DNA of 64,000 nt from Lingula anatina (GCF_001039355.2 NW_019774770.1:423221-487220), one strand, 5' to 3'. Counted from the first letter of the stretch, positions 49,925 through 63,490 are shown. The notes: a model not told the origin generated them from the sequence alone. Numbers and translations are program-made.

Positions 49925-51710
49925 TACAAATGAAGTGATCTGCACTGTTAAATTCATAAATAAACAAAGATTGTATCATCAGATTTTTATTGCCATCTTT
50001 TTTTAGAAGAGCTTTTGATTATCAGCTTGACTAATTAAGTATAACTGTAATAACTAACATGCTCACATACACGTGTACTAGTTTGTTCAGCCGACATGAT
50101 TGCACTACATTAACCTGGTACCTAAAACTACTGGGTGTCCCTATTCTTGGTGCAAAGGCAAACTGATATCTTTAATTAAATGCTACTCCACTGAACTATA
50201 AATGAATGGCATCTTGTGTGCCATTTCCACCATTTATGATGCAAAGTTTGGTGCACAGTTTCTGTGGGATGTAAAATATTTGGCTACAAAAAGTGTAATT
50301 TTTCATGTTTCCCAATTCAAGAGACACCCTTTGCAGCAGGAACAGATAATTAAATACTATTCAAAAGAAATATGAAGTCTTACACATCCCAATACATCCA
50401 CTGGCATTCCACCATTACTAAAGATTTTATATAAAATCCAGTGGCTTTGCTCACATTCCTTTTCGCATTATGAAAAGGTGCATATTCTTCAAAAGAACAA
50501 TTCTTACTGCAGCTGTTATATACTCAAGGACCTGAACCAGGACTTGATTTTCAAACATCCACGCAGTGGCTGCATCTTCTCTCCTTTTAAACAAGCTGCT
50601 GAGTAAATAAGTTATGAGAATATATATATATATTCAGATATTCAGAGTAAAAACAAAATGACTGGCTACTTTTTAATGAAACCATAGGGAATGGTAATAA
50701 CCTCTGAATCAGATTAACACTTTCTGCAAAAACTGGACAGTTTAGACTTTCACTTCAGTGATGTTCAATTAGCAGATAAATCTTCACTAGACAATATTAA
50801 CATTACCTCATAAGTAGTTGTAAGTTTTGCTCAAAAAGTTGCAGCAAGGTTGCACAAGTACATTAAAAAAAAAAATTACATAAGTACAAAAATATGCCTA
50901 AAAAGACTACTTTGTTCTACTTAAAAAAAGGTATTTTTTATTTTTTACAAATAAAGATCTCCATAATACAAAATATACTAAAAAGAATTGTAAGCTTTTT
51001 ATGCATACACACACAATGTAAAAAAGTTAATGCCCTGAATAACAAGCCCCCCAAAAGCAAAGAAACTTGCATACAAACAAAAAGCAGATCTTATATTCAT
51101 ACTTATATACATACACTACAATATCATGACATTTGAGAAGCACCACTTCTTTCAAATAAGTGCTCATTCATTAAAGTTGTCCTTTGCCATTATATTGTCA
51201 ATCTCAATTTGTAGAAAAATACTGAAAATATGTTGCTTAGGTGCTGAAATACAAAGATACCTGTACATGTCCAATGTACGTGTACATGTTAAATAATGAT
51301 AATGAAGCCTGTGGGTTATATTGCTTAGAACCTTGTTTTACCAATTAAGTAAAAAAAATAATAATAAAGAATAGTCTACATAATTTGCCACGTTACTGAT
51401 CAAAGGTACTTTAAGCACATTCAAATGGACGGGAAAATTGAAGATGATGCGAAAAGAAAATGATATAAGAACAGCAAGTAAAGGCACAAGTAGGCATGTA
51501 AACTTCTACAGGAAGACCTGTGACTGTACATGGTCTTCTGACTTTCTGTCAACAGTCTGGCTGAACCACCCTGCAGTTCAGAGATCAATGGATGCTGCCT
51601 CTGACATACTGGTAATAGCAGACGCATGCTGATAATAGTGGCGAGTCTCCAGTGACTACTGAACCTTAGGGTAGGCTTAAGAGTCATATGAAGTGCATAT
51701 TATACTCTGT

Positions 51711-54700
51711 CTAACAGTCTTCCTCTTCCCATTGCCCAACAAAGTCTGTCATTGTGCTGCCCACCTTGTTGGCTGCGGCCAGCATATCATCATTGATCCC
51801 TTGGGACCTGTTCACCACTGAAAATATTTTAAGACCTGGTTTTCACTAAGAACCAAAACGAATATTTTAATATATTTTAAAGACATTTTGTATTGATTTC
51901 TACCAAATCCATGAACAAACAATGTTAAGTTTGAAAATTCACATACATCAACTGGATAAAGCTGGAGAAAAATAGATGTTATACATACAAGTTAATGTTT
52001 GAACCAAATTTGTATTTATCAGGCTTACAATTTTCAATAATTTAATAACAAAAAATTGATTATTTTAACAATACTGCCTGTAAGTCAATATATAATATTT
52101 ACAACCTCTACCAACAAAACTTACATGAGAAAGACATATCAGCTGGATATTCCCTCTCCAATCTCTTTATAATATCCTCCAGCTCCTCCTCCTCTTCTGG
52201 GAAGTTGCGAGACTTGGAAGCTGATGGCAGGGACAAATAGGACGGACTCAGCCTAGTGTCGTCTCCAAATGTAAAATCTCTGCCTGGTGTCCATGGGGTC
52301 AAGCCAAGGTCGTGGTTGTTGCTAGGCAACATGCTGGGCGTCCTGACATTCTGCATGGTGTTCTGACTGACTTCTCTAAGTGGAGCACCAGTCTGTCGCT
52401 GCGGGAGTGTCAAACCAGAAAACCTGTCTCTCTGTGGGGGAACATTTTGCTCCTGCTCTGGGCCAAATCCTCTTGGCTGTGCCATGTTCCTCCCTCCTCC
52501 CTGTGGGGTATACTGTGGAGGTGGTACCTGGGAGGTTCTCACCACAGGGCCCTCAAATCGTGGCACATGGATAGGTTTCCCCTGGGACCCTGCCAGTATG
52601 GTCAGTCTTTCCACTAACTGGTCATAACTGGGCTCAGGGGACTGGATGTTAAAACTAGGGATGTTCCTCTGGGACTGTGGGTTTGCAGGCACTGCTGACT
52701 TAGGCTGGGTTGGGCTACTAGGAGAGGTAGAAACAGGTGGCTGTCTCTGGGCTGTGGACTCCTGGAATCAAACAGGAATTACAAATGTAAATATAAATTT
52801 GACTGATTCTTACGTGTGAAAAATAATGATAATGAAAAAAATCCATTGGTGGTTTGCCTTTCACTAGGTTCTTCAAGTCAAACAATCCATCCTCAAGTTG
52901 ATATATTTACTCTAATTACTACACCATTTGATTAATTTGACTTCCCTCCCAGGACAATGAGTCAGGCCTAACGAGTCAGGCCTATGAATTTACACATTCA
53001 CTGCATAAGCCACAGAAAATGTAATCTGTTGCATTTCAAAAACATACTCATATCTACAAACAAAAGAAATACTTGCAATTAAACATTCTGAACAACCAAT
53101 GTAACAAGTCCTACCTTCTCTATCAGTGCTCTTAACCTGGTCAGCTGTTTCTCCATCTGTTTGTTGTGTGCCTCCAGTATGGCCTGCCTAGCTTCCAGTT
53201 TCTCCCTCTCCACTCGCTGCTGTTCATCTGTCAATGTGGAGCTGCTGTTACCTGACATGGACCTGTTGTGTAATCTTTCTATTTCCAGCAAAAGGTCCCT
53301 AGAATAAAAAAAATGGTGATCATCAATATTTACAACTGATATGTGATCCCAAAGAATTTTAGATATAGTAATCATTCTGGACAATTTTTCAGTGAGCATA
53401 TGCAGATTACATGGTTACATGAGGAGAACACAGTTACATGCAGTGAAGATTCAAAAAGGAACGTTTATCTTAAAAGCTGGTGCAGTATTTCTATTTGTGC
53501 TAATTACAACCCACATAAATATACNAGAACTTACATGAGAAAGACATATCAGCTGGATATTCCCTCTCCAATCTCTTTATAATATCCTCCAGCTCCTCCT
53601 CCTCTTCTGGGAAGTTGCGAGACTTGGAAGCTGATGGCAGGGACAAATAGGACAGACTCAGCCTAGTGTCGTCTCCAAATGTAAAATCTCTGCCTGGTGT
53701 CCATGGGGTCAAGCCAAGGTCGTGGTTGTTGCTAGGCAACATGCTGGGCGTCATGACATTCTGCATGGTGTTCTGACTGACTTCTCTAAGTGGAGCACCA
53801 GCCTGTCGCTGCGGGAGTGTCAAACCAGAAAACCTGTCTCTCTGTGGGGGAACATTTTGCTCCTGCTCTGGGCCAAGTCCTCTTGGCTGTGCCATGTTCC
53901 TCCCTCCTCCCTGTGGGGTATACTGTGGAGGTGGTACCTGGGAGGTTCTCACCACAGGGCCCTCAAATCGTGGCACATGGATGGGTTTCCCCTGAGACCC
54001 TGCCAGTATGGTCAGTCTTTCCACTAACTGGTCATAACTGGGCTCAGGGGACTGGATGTTAAAACTAGGGATGTTCCTCTGGGGCTGGGGGTTAGCATGC
54101 ACTGCTGACTTGGGCTGGGTTGGCCTACTAGGAGAGGTAGAAACAGGTGGCTGTCTCTGGGCTGTGGACTCCTGGAATCAAACAGGAATTACAAATGTAA
54201 ATATAAATTTGACTGATTCTTACGTGTGAAATATAATGATAGTGAAAAAAATCCATTGGTGGTTTGCCTTTCACTAGGTTCTTCGAGCCAAACAATCCAT
54301 CCTCAAGTTGATATATTTACTCTAATTACTACACCATCTGATTAATTTGACTTCCCTCCCAGGACAATGAGTCAGGCCTAACAAGTCAGGCCTATGAATT
54401 TACACATTTACTGCATAAGTCACAGAAAATGTAATCTGTTACATTTCAAAAACATACTCATATCTACAAACAAAAGAAATACTTGCATTAAAACATTCTG
54501 AACAACCAATGTAACAAGTCCTACCTTCTCTATCAGTGCTCTTAACCTGGTCAGCTGTTTCTCCATCTGTTTGTTGTGTGCCTCCAGTATGGCCTGCCTA
54601 GCTTCCAGTTTCTCCCTCTCCACTCGCTGCTGTTCATCTGTCAATGTGGAGCTGCTGTTACCTGACATGGACCTGTTGTGTAATCTTTCTATTTCCAGCA

Positions 54701-57700
54701 AAAGGTCCCTAGAATAAAAAAAATGGTGATCATCAATATTTACAACTGATATGTGATCCCAAAGAATTTTAGATATAGTAATCATTCTGGACATTTTTCA
54801 GTGAGCATATGCAGATTACATGGTTACATGAGCAGAACACAGTTACATGCAGTGAAGATTCAAAAAGGAACGTTAATCTTAAAAACTGGTGCAGTATTTA
54901 GATTTGTGCTAATTACAACCCACATAAATATAAAATGCTGCATATATCTTTAATCTTTTCAGCATAGTATTGTAACTTCATATTATATACAGGAAAGAAC
55001 ACATACCTATTTTCATCCTCTAAATGATGAATAATACTGTCTAGTTCTCTCCGCTGCTCATTGGGAACAATACTGTACATTTTTGGAGGGGTGACCTGCT
55101 GGCAGAAGATTGATCAAAAAATTTAAGCATAATTTTCATTGACACAAAAATAGCAGAGGTGTTCCTCTTCCAGTGTTTTTGGCAAATTTTTAAATATTTA
55201 AAAAACACTTTTATGCTGAAATTGCCAACAATGAATTCAAATTTAGATTAAAACCAACAACCTTGTTATGAACCTATCTTTTAACAAACTTCTTTTTCAT
55301 GATAAAGCATGTAGAGTGCAGCTTTTTAGTTCTTCAAGTTATATATTGAAAATCTTCATCAGCAATGTCATATCAATAAAATTATAGAAGCTTTATCAAT
55401 ATCTTAAAGAAAACTATTAACAATAAATAGAAAGTATCACTTTATTTCTCAATCTATTGATAAAAGTACTTCTGGATTTCTATCAACATAATTTTTTCAC
55501 TCCCTGCCTCAACCTCAACAAGTACCTGCTTTGGTCCTGTTGTCATGTCAGTCTGTAGCATCTTAGAGGACTGTCTTGGTGGGGCCTGTGTCTCTGCCTG
55601 GGCCAGCTTCCTAGCTGCACTCTGTAATAGCTGGTGCATGTCAGCATCAGATTCTGGTACTGCATCAGTGCTAAAGGACAGTTAAATTATAACAAATACT
55701 TGTTGAGACAGTACTGGAAAAAGGAAAGCCAAAAACCATACAAGATCTGAATAAGCAATATGCTGTCAGGATTGTTGATGAGGCAATGAGAAGTGCAGTA
55801 AGGTCTTCAATTTTATAGACAACAATCTAAAGTAAAACAATTGTCAAATCAACGAAAAACCTGCAATAATGATTGCAATCTTTAAAATTATACTTAAATA
55901 TCACTCTCTAAAATTTGCACACATTTCAAAAATCAAACTGCAAAATATTTCAAAAGGGAAATCTTGTCCCACCTACAAAACTTCACATAAAGGTTGTCTA
56001 CAAATAATCAAACAAAATCAATACTGTGGCTACTACTTACAAGTCCTCTTCCATGGGCTGTCCATCCCCTCTAATAGGAAGATACCGTGGCTTGTATTTC
56101 TTGTGGTGTCTTTTACTCAAGTTGTTCCTGACAGTCTTTACAAATGCCTTAGTGTCTTCCTTGGAGGTTGTCTGAAGACGACAAATCAGAAATAAAGACA
56201 AAAATCAACCATAAAAAAGATAAGATAATGCATGCCTTAACATGACAGGACTAATATAAACTTACTTAAAATGTCAAATATAAGATAAAATTTAAAACAT
56301 AAATGTCCTATCTTATTGTGCACAGCATAGGGGGCATACACAATGAAACTTTGTATTAGTGGGGACTCGCTGAATGCAAATAGATTAAAAGATTAACACG
56401 CCTCCTCCTTGTGTTGAGTGGAGTACAGAAAGGCTGGTGACTATACAAATACATTGGAAACAAGAGGAGGTGGGTTAATCTGATTGCATTCTCAAAAGTC
56501 CTCGTGGAGTTAGTTTGAACTACCTAACATGTTAGTTTTATTGTGAACACATCCACTCACACCATTATTTGACTTTGAGCAAAAAGGTCCAAATTTCTTC
56601 ATAAATCCCAGCTAAATATACAGGTCTTATAAATGGATTAAGCATTTACAAGCACTACCCATTAACACCCACATTAACCACAAAACTCACAAATTTACTG
56701 TTGATAAGGCCTGATATATAAAGAGAATGACACTCACTGCTAAACAGTACTCTTCAATAGGGTGTGTTAGCTTGTGCTTCTTGGCTACTCTTCCTGTCAG
56801 AAAGCACTGTTGACATAGGTCATAGTTGAAACATTTCAGGCACCTGTATCTGTAAATATTGAAAAGGGGTAAAGAAATGTGCCCTTGTATCATTGGCAGG
56901 GGAATTAACATATAAAAGTATGGTCAGTTAACACATATTGCTGCTTAACTCCAAGTGCAGCAAATTTGATCGGATTTATATTAGTTCTATTTATAATTTT
57001 TTACTTTTTTAGCTATTCATTTATAATTTTTTTTGTTGTAGTTGTTAAATATATATGGCACTCTCTGGTCAATTAATAAATAAAACCCTTGGAGTTTTTT
57101 TACACTAAAGATATACATATGCAAACATTCTATTTCAAAACTTAAATATGAGATGAATACATTCTTTTTCATACTGAAAGCAAAACAAGAATATATTACC
57201 TAAATCCTATTATTGGGTATTCCTTGCATATATTGCACTTAGATTCATGTTTAACTGAAATGAGAAGAATAAATGAATAAAGCTGTTTATGAAAAGATAT
57301 GCCCCTCAACATATACTGCCAATATCTAATATTGTGGTTTATATATAATAAAGATATCCTGGATTAAGCTTATGTCTAGGAGACTTATCAGCTCTTCTGC
57401 ACATGATACAGATGTCTTACACAGTAAGAGAGGCTTTATCAGAAGTTCAAACAAAGTAAATATTACCAAATAGTGCACAATCCTGCGGGGACTACAAAGA
57501 ATAGTGCCCAGTGAGAGGAAAAGGAACCCCATTGCAAAGTGTGTGTATGTGTGTGCATGCGTGTATACGTGCGAGCATGTGTGTGTGTGCAAGGGTAAAG
57601 GAGGGAGGGGACACAAAATAATGTTATTTGACTTACCTGACTCTGCAGCAGCCATCCTATGCATTGTAGGCAGCCAGACCAGTGTCTGAGGTTCAAGTAA

Positions 57701-60700
57701 CATCCAGTCCAGGAAGGAAAACTCTTCTACACCAGTGGTACTGCGAGACTAATGACAGAATCAAAGTGCACAAAAAATAATGAAAAAATATTTTTTAAAA
57801 TGAATACGTAAAAAGCAATAGATAAACATGAGCACTTAGTAGAACTGAGTGCATATTTTGAAATCTCTACACATGCAATTTTAACCAAACTCTGGTCAGT
57901 CATGGACCCTACCTAGGTGATGCCTGATATATATAAATATCAGTAACTTAAAGCAGAGAAGAAAAAGACTTATTATTTATCAAAGCACTGTGGAGGTTTA
58001 AGGACTTCAAACAGCTTGCTTGACATGTTATTCATACTGGTGATAATTTCCACGGCAAGAACAAGTCAAAATGTTAAACTCACCATACTGAAACAACTGT
58101 CTATTGCAGCACCTATTGCAGCCATTCCACCAAATGGCAGACACTCATTCAAAAGTTCAGCCACCTGAAATGATCACAAAGGGTTAAAATATGCATTATG
58201 ATTTATGTTTGTAACTTCTACAGACAAAAAAAAATCCTACTGCAGGTATGACATAACACATAGACTGATCACTCTGTCAAAACACAGCCTGGTAAAAAAC
58301 TGTTTAATATGAGGGTGTACCAATCACCTGCAGTAAGTCATGCAGAAACAGTCCTAGATGTTTCCTTGATATTGTGTTGTCATAATCACTGAGTTGGGAA
58401 AACAAATCTGGAAAAAAAAATACAATAATAATAATAATAAATAAAAATTTAAACAAAATCAATTGAATATTGTGCTGAATTCACAACTATGACATGTTTT
58501 GAAGTAGCTACTTAACATGTTATATGTTATATGAAGATATCTTAAGCTGCTATGATACCCAAAGAGACCACAAAAATATTGTTATGCTTGTAAGAAGTGT
58601 TCTTGAAAATCATGCATCCAATCTAAATTTTGAGATTTGAATTCAGCTCCATACTTACATCTGTACTTCTCAGCCAGCCTTGCAGAACACAGAGCAACCA
58701 TGGCTATCTTTGCAGAAATGACTCTGACATACCCTGTCCTATGTCTGAAACATTAACACATGATATGTAAATAAAATATTTTCCTTGTTATAATAAGGTC
58801 AAGTGCAAGTTCTGCAATACAGCATGTATTCCAACTAATGTCATTTCCACAATTAGAACATCTCATATCAATTTCAGCAAGTCAATTTGGTCAATGATTT
58901 ACAGAGAGCCCAACCAACCAAACCGTCATTTCCACAAAATTTTATATGCCATCCAGCCATCTTTGGAAATAAAGGCCATCCTTTGAGACTACTGGCCATC
59001 CAAATGACAGCTGGACAGCTCTCTCAGGAAAGCCTAGGTAACAAGTCATATTTCATACATATTGAGCTACTAGTACTTACATGTCATACATGTTGAGCAA
59101 CCAGTTGAGGAGTATTTCTGTGGACTGCTCAATGGTAAGGCTGCCTGGCTTCCCTCTCCTTGTTTTATAGAAGATATCCATGATGACCGTCTCCAGCTCT
59201 CCACAGGTGATCACACTGTCCTGACTGCTTGACCACCCATGGTCATCAAACGCCCTGCTTATCATAGGGAGAGTGATGAGATCCACTGAAATATATATAT
59301 ATATATATAGCAAATGTCATGTCCATCAATATTTTGTTACGTTCTATAAATATCTAAATGAAAACTGCAGGGAGCAATGTGATAAATGAAGAATTTCTCT
59401 CTACTGCTAGGTGCAAATTATACACTTGGCTTATGGTCAATGTTAAATAATATCTTACCTGGCAAATTCTAGCAGCGTATATATATTTAGGCCTTGCTTT
59501 AAAGTGTGCCAAGTAATTTTTTTTTTAATCAGCACTCCAAACTTGCAAAATGTATTATTAACAAAACTTAAAATACACTTTAAGTTATGTTGTTTTAGTA
59601 ACAATAAACATGATCTCCTGGCCTTTTCCATACTTTTTATAATTAAAGGTACTGTTCACTTACACTTTAATCTTTTCTGTAGAAACCTCAGCTTCATGGC
59701 AGTTCTGTATGCTGCATACCTGACATCATCAAATTCAGCTGGAAACAGATATGTTATTCTCATCTGTCACATTCAATTATTTCACTGCACTATAAAACTA
59801 TAATCACAAATTCCCAAACGCATTGTGTGAAATGTTATAAATACAAGGTGAAAAGCTCTTTCTATTCTACAGTCGAGGCTGAGTTGTGTTGTCTATAAAG
59901 GATCTGATGTTTTACCTAGCTCCTCCAAAGTTTTGCTAAGGAAAGGATGGTCCCATTGAGTTCTCTCACTTTTATGACTGGAATGATAAAGAAAAGAGTA
60001 AGTCAGAAAACTTTGTGCATGTAAAAAAAACATGAGGGTATATTAAAAAAATCTTGCTTTGCTGCATAACAAAGCATATGAAACCATAAATGTATATCTT
60101 AAAGATATATAAAATACATTTGGATATAAGTTATTAAATTGTCCAATAACTACCTAGAACACATTAAAATATTGTCCCTAGCAGAACCAGGGGGAGATTC
60201 AGGGTGGATCTGGTTAAGGGATTGGGGGGGGGGGGGTATAAAACCTTTTTGGCTGAGCTCTAAGGTATTTGATGTTCCTTTAAGAAAAATATATCACTTC
60301 TTATCGAAAGCATGGTAACATTAGAAGACTATGGGATGTTTCAGGATTCAAAGGAGATCTAGGGGCACGGCAGTCAGAGTGGCATGTCAACATCCACTGC
60401 ATCCCTGTATATTACCTTATAATACCTTGACCCCTAGAATCCCTGAATAACAAGAGTGAGCATAAACAGCAGCATATGCATGTATACTAGCTGGTAGTAC
60501 ATACTTACTTGATGTAATAGGGAACTCCATTCCTGGTTTCCGACTTCTCCCATCCATCCAAGAGTTTACCTAAATGTTAACAGACAAATTAAGGTTATTG
60601 ATGCTTTTTTAAAAAAATGAAGATTAATAAGTCGACAAGTATATAGTAGACAAGTATATAGTAGCAGGAGTTCTGAAAGGGGTACCCCCATCTTGTGCAA

Positions 60701-61078
60701 TATGGAGTATTTACAAAGTTATTTTAAGTCATAATTATTTTAATATCAAAATAACAAAACATGATATTTTGGGTCCAGTACAGCTTTTTTTTCCTCCAAT
60801 AGTAGAGACTGTTCATTGTGTAAATTATTTAAAGGAAAATCAATTTAATCCCGATGGTGGGGGTGTCATTGTACAAACGAGTGTAACTTGTACCCCGGTA
60901 CATGTTACCATTAATTTAACTAGTGTCACCAAGATCTAGTGTAGTAGTGTACAGTCTTAAAATAATTAAAGCACAAAATATATGAAATACCGTTACACAT
61001 AATTGCACCAGACTCTGTATCATAACATAAGAAAACGTTATTTCCAATCATACCGTAAAAGCTCTGTGAATTCCACAT
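51711..61078 (-). CDS. Dystrophin-superfamily protein, dystrotelin-like, with N-terminal WW domain
   Basis: Membrane-cytoskeleton adaptor of the dystrophin/dystrobrevin/dystrotelin superfamily. Coding exons: 61054-61078, 60509-60569, 59916-59977, 59664-59738, 59081-59285, 58659-58744, 58328-58407, 58084-58164, 57637-57748, 57200-57254, 56738-56849, 56041-56171, 55526-55670, 55007-55095, 54525-54708, 53535-54171, 51711-51817. Every junction is in phase; the product is 748 residues. WW domain at 9-42 (W15, W37, P40); two EF-hand-like regions at about 50-255 (YRTAMKLR, then [19 protein letters not shown]); ZZ zinc finger from C269 (CNIC...YRCLKC...CQQC...H) to about 318; coiled coil at 440-501 ([17 protein letters not shown]); Pro/Ser/Gln-rich 502-713; conserved-looking end [11 protein letters not shown]. 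The [12 protein letters not shown] segment resembles dystrotelin more than dystrophin. A short dystrophin-type gene is the alternative. Exons at 52125-52761 and 53115-53298 are duplicate copies. Confidence 0.9.
52118..53524. repeat. Copy 1 of a 1.4-kb direct duplication in the dystrotelin-like gene (assembly junction)
   Basis: Matches 53528-54932 with an n at 53525 between them. It includes a second copy of the 637-bp Pro/Ser-rich exon (52125-52761) and of the 184-bp coiled-coil exon (53115-53298). The duplicated exons differ mainly by substitutions, like alleles. Count each exon once. Confidence 0.92.
53528..54932. repeat. Copy 2 of the 1.4-kb direct duplication
   Basis: Contains exon copies 53535-54171 and 54525-54708, in correct order with the upstream exons at 55007 and beyond. 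The coiled-coil exon is identical to copy 1. The Pro/Ser-rich exon differs at about a dozen bases. Confidence 0.92.
61054..61078 (-). CDS. First coding exon of the dystrotelin-like gene
   Basis: ATG at 61076-61078 opens MWNSQSFY and ends at phase 1 on a GTATGA donor. It joins to the WW exon (60509-60569) as ...[13 protein letters not shown]. The start codon therefore lies only 14 codons before the first WW tryptophan, so the protein has no actin-binding or spectrin-repeat region. Confidence 0.72.
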
Positions 61079-63490
61079 CTTTGCAGCACAATTATTCACT
61101 TCGATTCAAAATGTGAAGCCATATTTTAACGTGGGCTTTGGGATTCCCCGCTAGAGGGCACCTCTAAATACATCTGTTAACTTTCCTTAACGGCAGTTGC
61201 CCTCAGCCTGTGTTAAAATTTACCAACCTTCAAATGTGGATGGATTGAAAACGAGGCTATTCGCCTCTCGTGAAATAAAGTGAAAATTTGCTGCCTTTTA
61301 TAAAAAGAAATGCAAATACAGTTTACCAGAGATGTGAAATCTGCTTTTATCTCTAGAAATAATAAACGACAAATGAATCCTTTATAGACATCATTATAAG
61401 GCAATGGTTTACTTTAATAGATATAGGATGGCAACGATTTGACCTTTGTGTACGAAAAAGGTCATATCTCAAGGCCGTTTCAATAAATATGCCAGATGAC
61501 TCGACATTTTCCCACCTACTTCTTCAAAATTACTTGTTACTCATGGATTCTATCATCCCAATTTATTGTTCGGATTGGTCTTAGATTTATAAGCAGAAGG
61601 ATCTAATCAAAGGTAAGGTTATTTTTACGTTTTTCACACATTTTTTAACACTGTAGCTTGGGGATACACTGTACATCAGTGTACATGTCCATGTACATTA
61701 ATGTGCTATTTTAATTTACCCTGTTAATAAATTTGTCAGTGACACCCTGAAATATGATTGAATTTTTTAGAAAAAGGTCAAACTCTTTGGCAGTATACAC
61801 GCTAGTATTTCGTGTGAATTTCGTTATGATAAATATAGCAAGACACTAAACTAGGCTGCCTAGGACCTACATGTAAGGTAATGTAAGGCTTCTTCCAATA
61901 TGTAAACAACATTCACTTACCCGTGTGGTAAAAATAAAATACTGAATCATGAAAGTTACTTTTAGCTTTATTTTGAATCTAAATCTGAATTGATTAACAT
62001 AGCAGGGCTTGTGCGGAGTAGACATGATGGGTGGGAGAGTGGTTCGGGTGCTTATAGTGTGTAAATGCTAAAGAGTTGATCAACAGATTGTGGGCGAACT
62101 ACATGTATAGACTCCTGAAGGCTCAATTTGGTTCCAGTTGAAAACTGTTCTAGGTAGAAATGGGTTCCTGTAAATTACTCTCTTGCCTTAATTATAGAGG
62201 ATGGAAATATCCACAATTGTTTGTTACTTAGTTTTCAACCAGATTGTCCAAATTATAATTTATACATGTATGCAGAGAAGCTCTTGGCTTTGACCATGCC
62301 CTTACTGCCACAGTGACTGCTTTTGGTCAGGTATTCCTGGTGACAAATCAGTGACATGATCCCCAAACATTTTGTAGAATATTAATTTGTGTGCTTTACA
62401 TCTGTCACATTTATGATGCAAATAGGAATAGATGATTAAAAGTGGCGAAATTTAAGTCTAAAGAATGTTCAGTAACCAGTTGAGACGAAAGAAGTATTTA
62501 CATTTTCCATGTTGTAATAGTGCTTATAAATCTATCACTGATTTTCAATACAATGTTGGTATAGTACAAAGATCTGTATGTATCCCACAAGTAGTTAATC
62601 ATAGCCTTGGAAAAAAGTTATGTTGAATTGTATCAGAATAACCTGCACAACATAACATAATGGTAGCCTGGGTCATTAAAAACATAAAAAATTACTTCTA
62701 AATATTTTTTTAGATGGGTCAATCAATACCTGATGTTCTATGGTTGTATTAGAGAGTAACAACATTTTATTTTAAGTGTAATTTTTATGAGTATTTTGCT
62801 GCTCTAAAAATGGCCATGGCACAAAACTGTTATTAATTCCAGGAAGTAATCTTTAGGTCAACGCCCTTACTATGTGGGTTGGCTACTCAGTTATCAGATC
62901 AACTACTTCCTGGTTTTTTTATTTGTTTGTTATTTATTAACCTCTCCACACAGTACCCCAAGATATTGTATGAAATGATGTTTTGATAGCATAATATTTT
63001 TCATTAAAAGAGAAAAAAGGAATAAAAAAGAATGGAACTTTGTTGTCCAAAAACACAATTTGAACATTTATCTAGTCTTTTATTACTTAGCATTAAAAAG
63101 CCCATTTAGAGGTCGGATTGTATTCCTTGGTTTATGTGTGGGAGACACACTAGTAGTGTTCACAGGTGACTGAAGATGGTTTCTTGAGTTATAAGCTGGC
63201 TCAGTGTTTAGGATGTGAGTCTAACAGTCTGTACCCTGTGTTGGATGTATTTTTCTGTAAGACTAAGAGGCACTGACAGTTTAATATTGATCAGGTTAAA
63301 TGAAGCCTGAGGTGTTTGAGGAGGTTAATGAGCCTTACAATCTTAAGTCCAAATTGGTCTATTTTTTCACCTTGTGTTTTTATGGTCTTTTAATGTGTAT
63401 TAAGCAGATTGCGTAAGGTATCTTTTTACAGTGATGTTGAGTTCATATAGAGAGGTACATTCAGTACATTTAGAGCGCATTCTCAACGAA
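61079..63490. other. Upstream region of the dystrotelin-like gene; no other gene recognised
   Basis: Should contain the promoter and 5' UTR of the minus-strand gene. GGGATTCCCC (61140-61149) and an overlapping CTCF-like word (61146-61162) lie about 60-85 bp upstream of the ATG. A plus-strand ATCAAAGGTAAGG near 61605-61617 resembles a splice donor and could belong to a divergent transcript, but I see no coding exon. The rest is AT-rich with no supported feature. Confidence 0.5.
61140..61162. promoter_or_regulatory. kappa-B-like decamer overlapping a CTCF-like site
   Basis: GGGATTCCCC fits the kappa-B consensus GGGRNYYYCC exactly, and CCGCTAGAGGGCACC resembles the CTCF core with about one mismatch. 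Both lie just upstream of the dystrotelin-like ATG. Motif matches only. Confidence 0.35.

Larger units (their letters stand above)
46237..51710. other. Region between SLC6 paralog 2 and the dystrotelin-like gene
   Basis: Contains the presumed promoter of paralog 2 at its low end, a Penelope-like relic (48600-49020), a small inverted repeat (49039-49181), a 27-base A run (49301-49327), a TA microsatellite (49884-49921) and, toward 51710, the 3' UTR of the dystrotelin-like gene. I could not fix that gene's poly(A) site: minus-strand AATAAA occurs near 50940 and 49986. Short open frames near 46494 and 46816 (+) have no recognisable homology. Confidence 0.55.

Noticed and set aside
52312-52617. 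Plus-strand open frame of about 100 codons (also at 53722-54027)
   Set aside because: Antisense shadow of the Pro/Ser-rich exon of the dystrotelin-like gene, whose frame is supported by splice phases.
37642-54932. Segmental tandem duplications creating new exons
   Set aside because: Each duplicate pair meets at an N or n and differs like alleles, so assembly artefact is more likely. Kept as repeats rather than gene innovations.
57326-57703. Reading the 57.3-57.7 kb minus-strand frame as one exon
   Set aside because: Only the part from 57637 up is coding ([19 protein letters not shown]). The rest passes a GT donor and a CA-type repeat encoding His/Thr runs.
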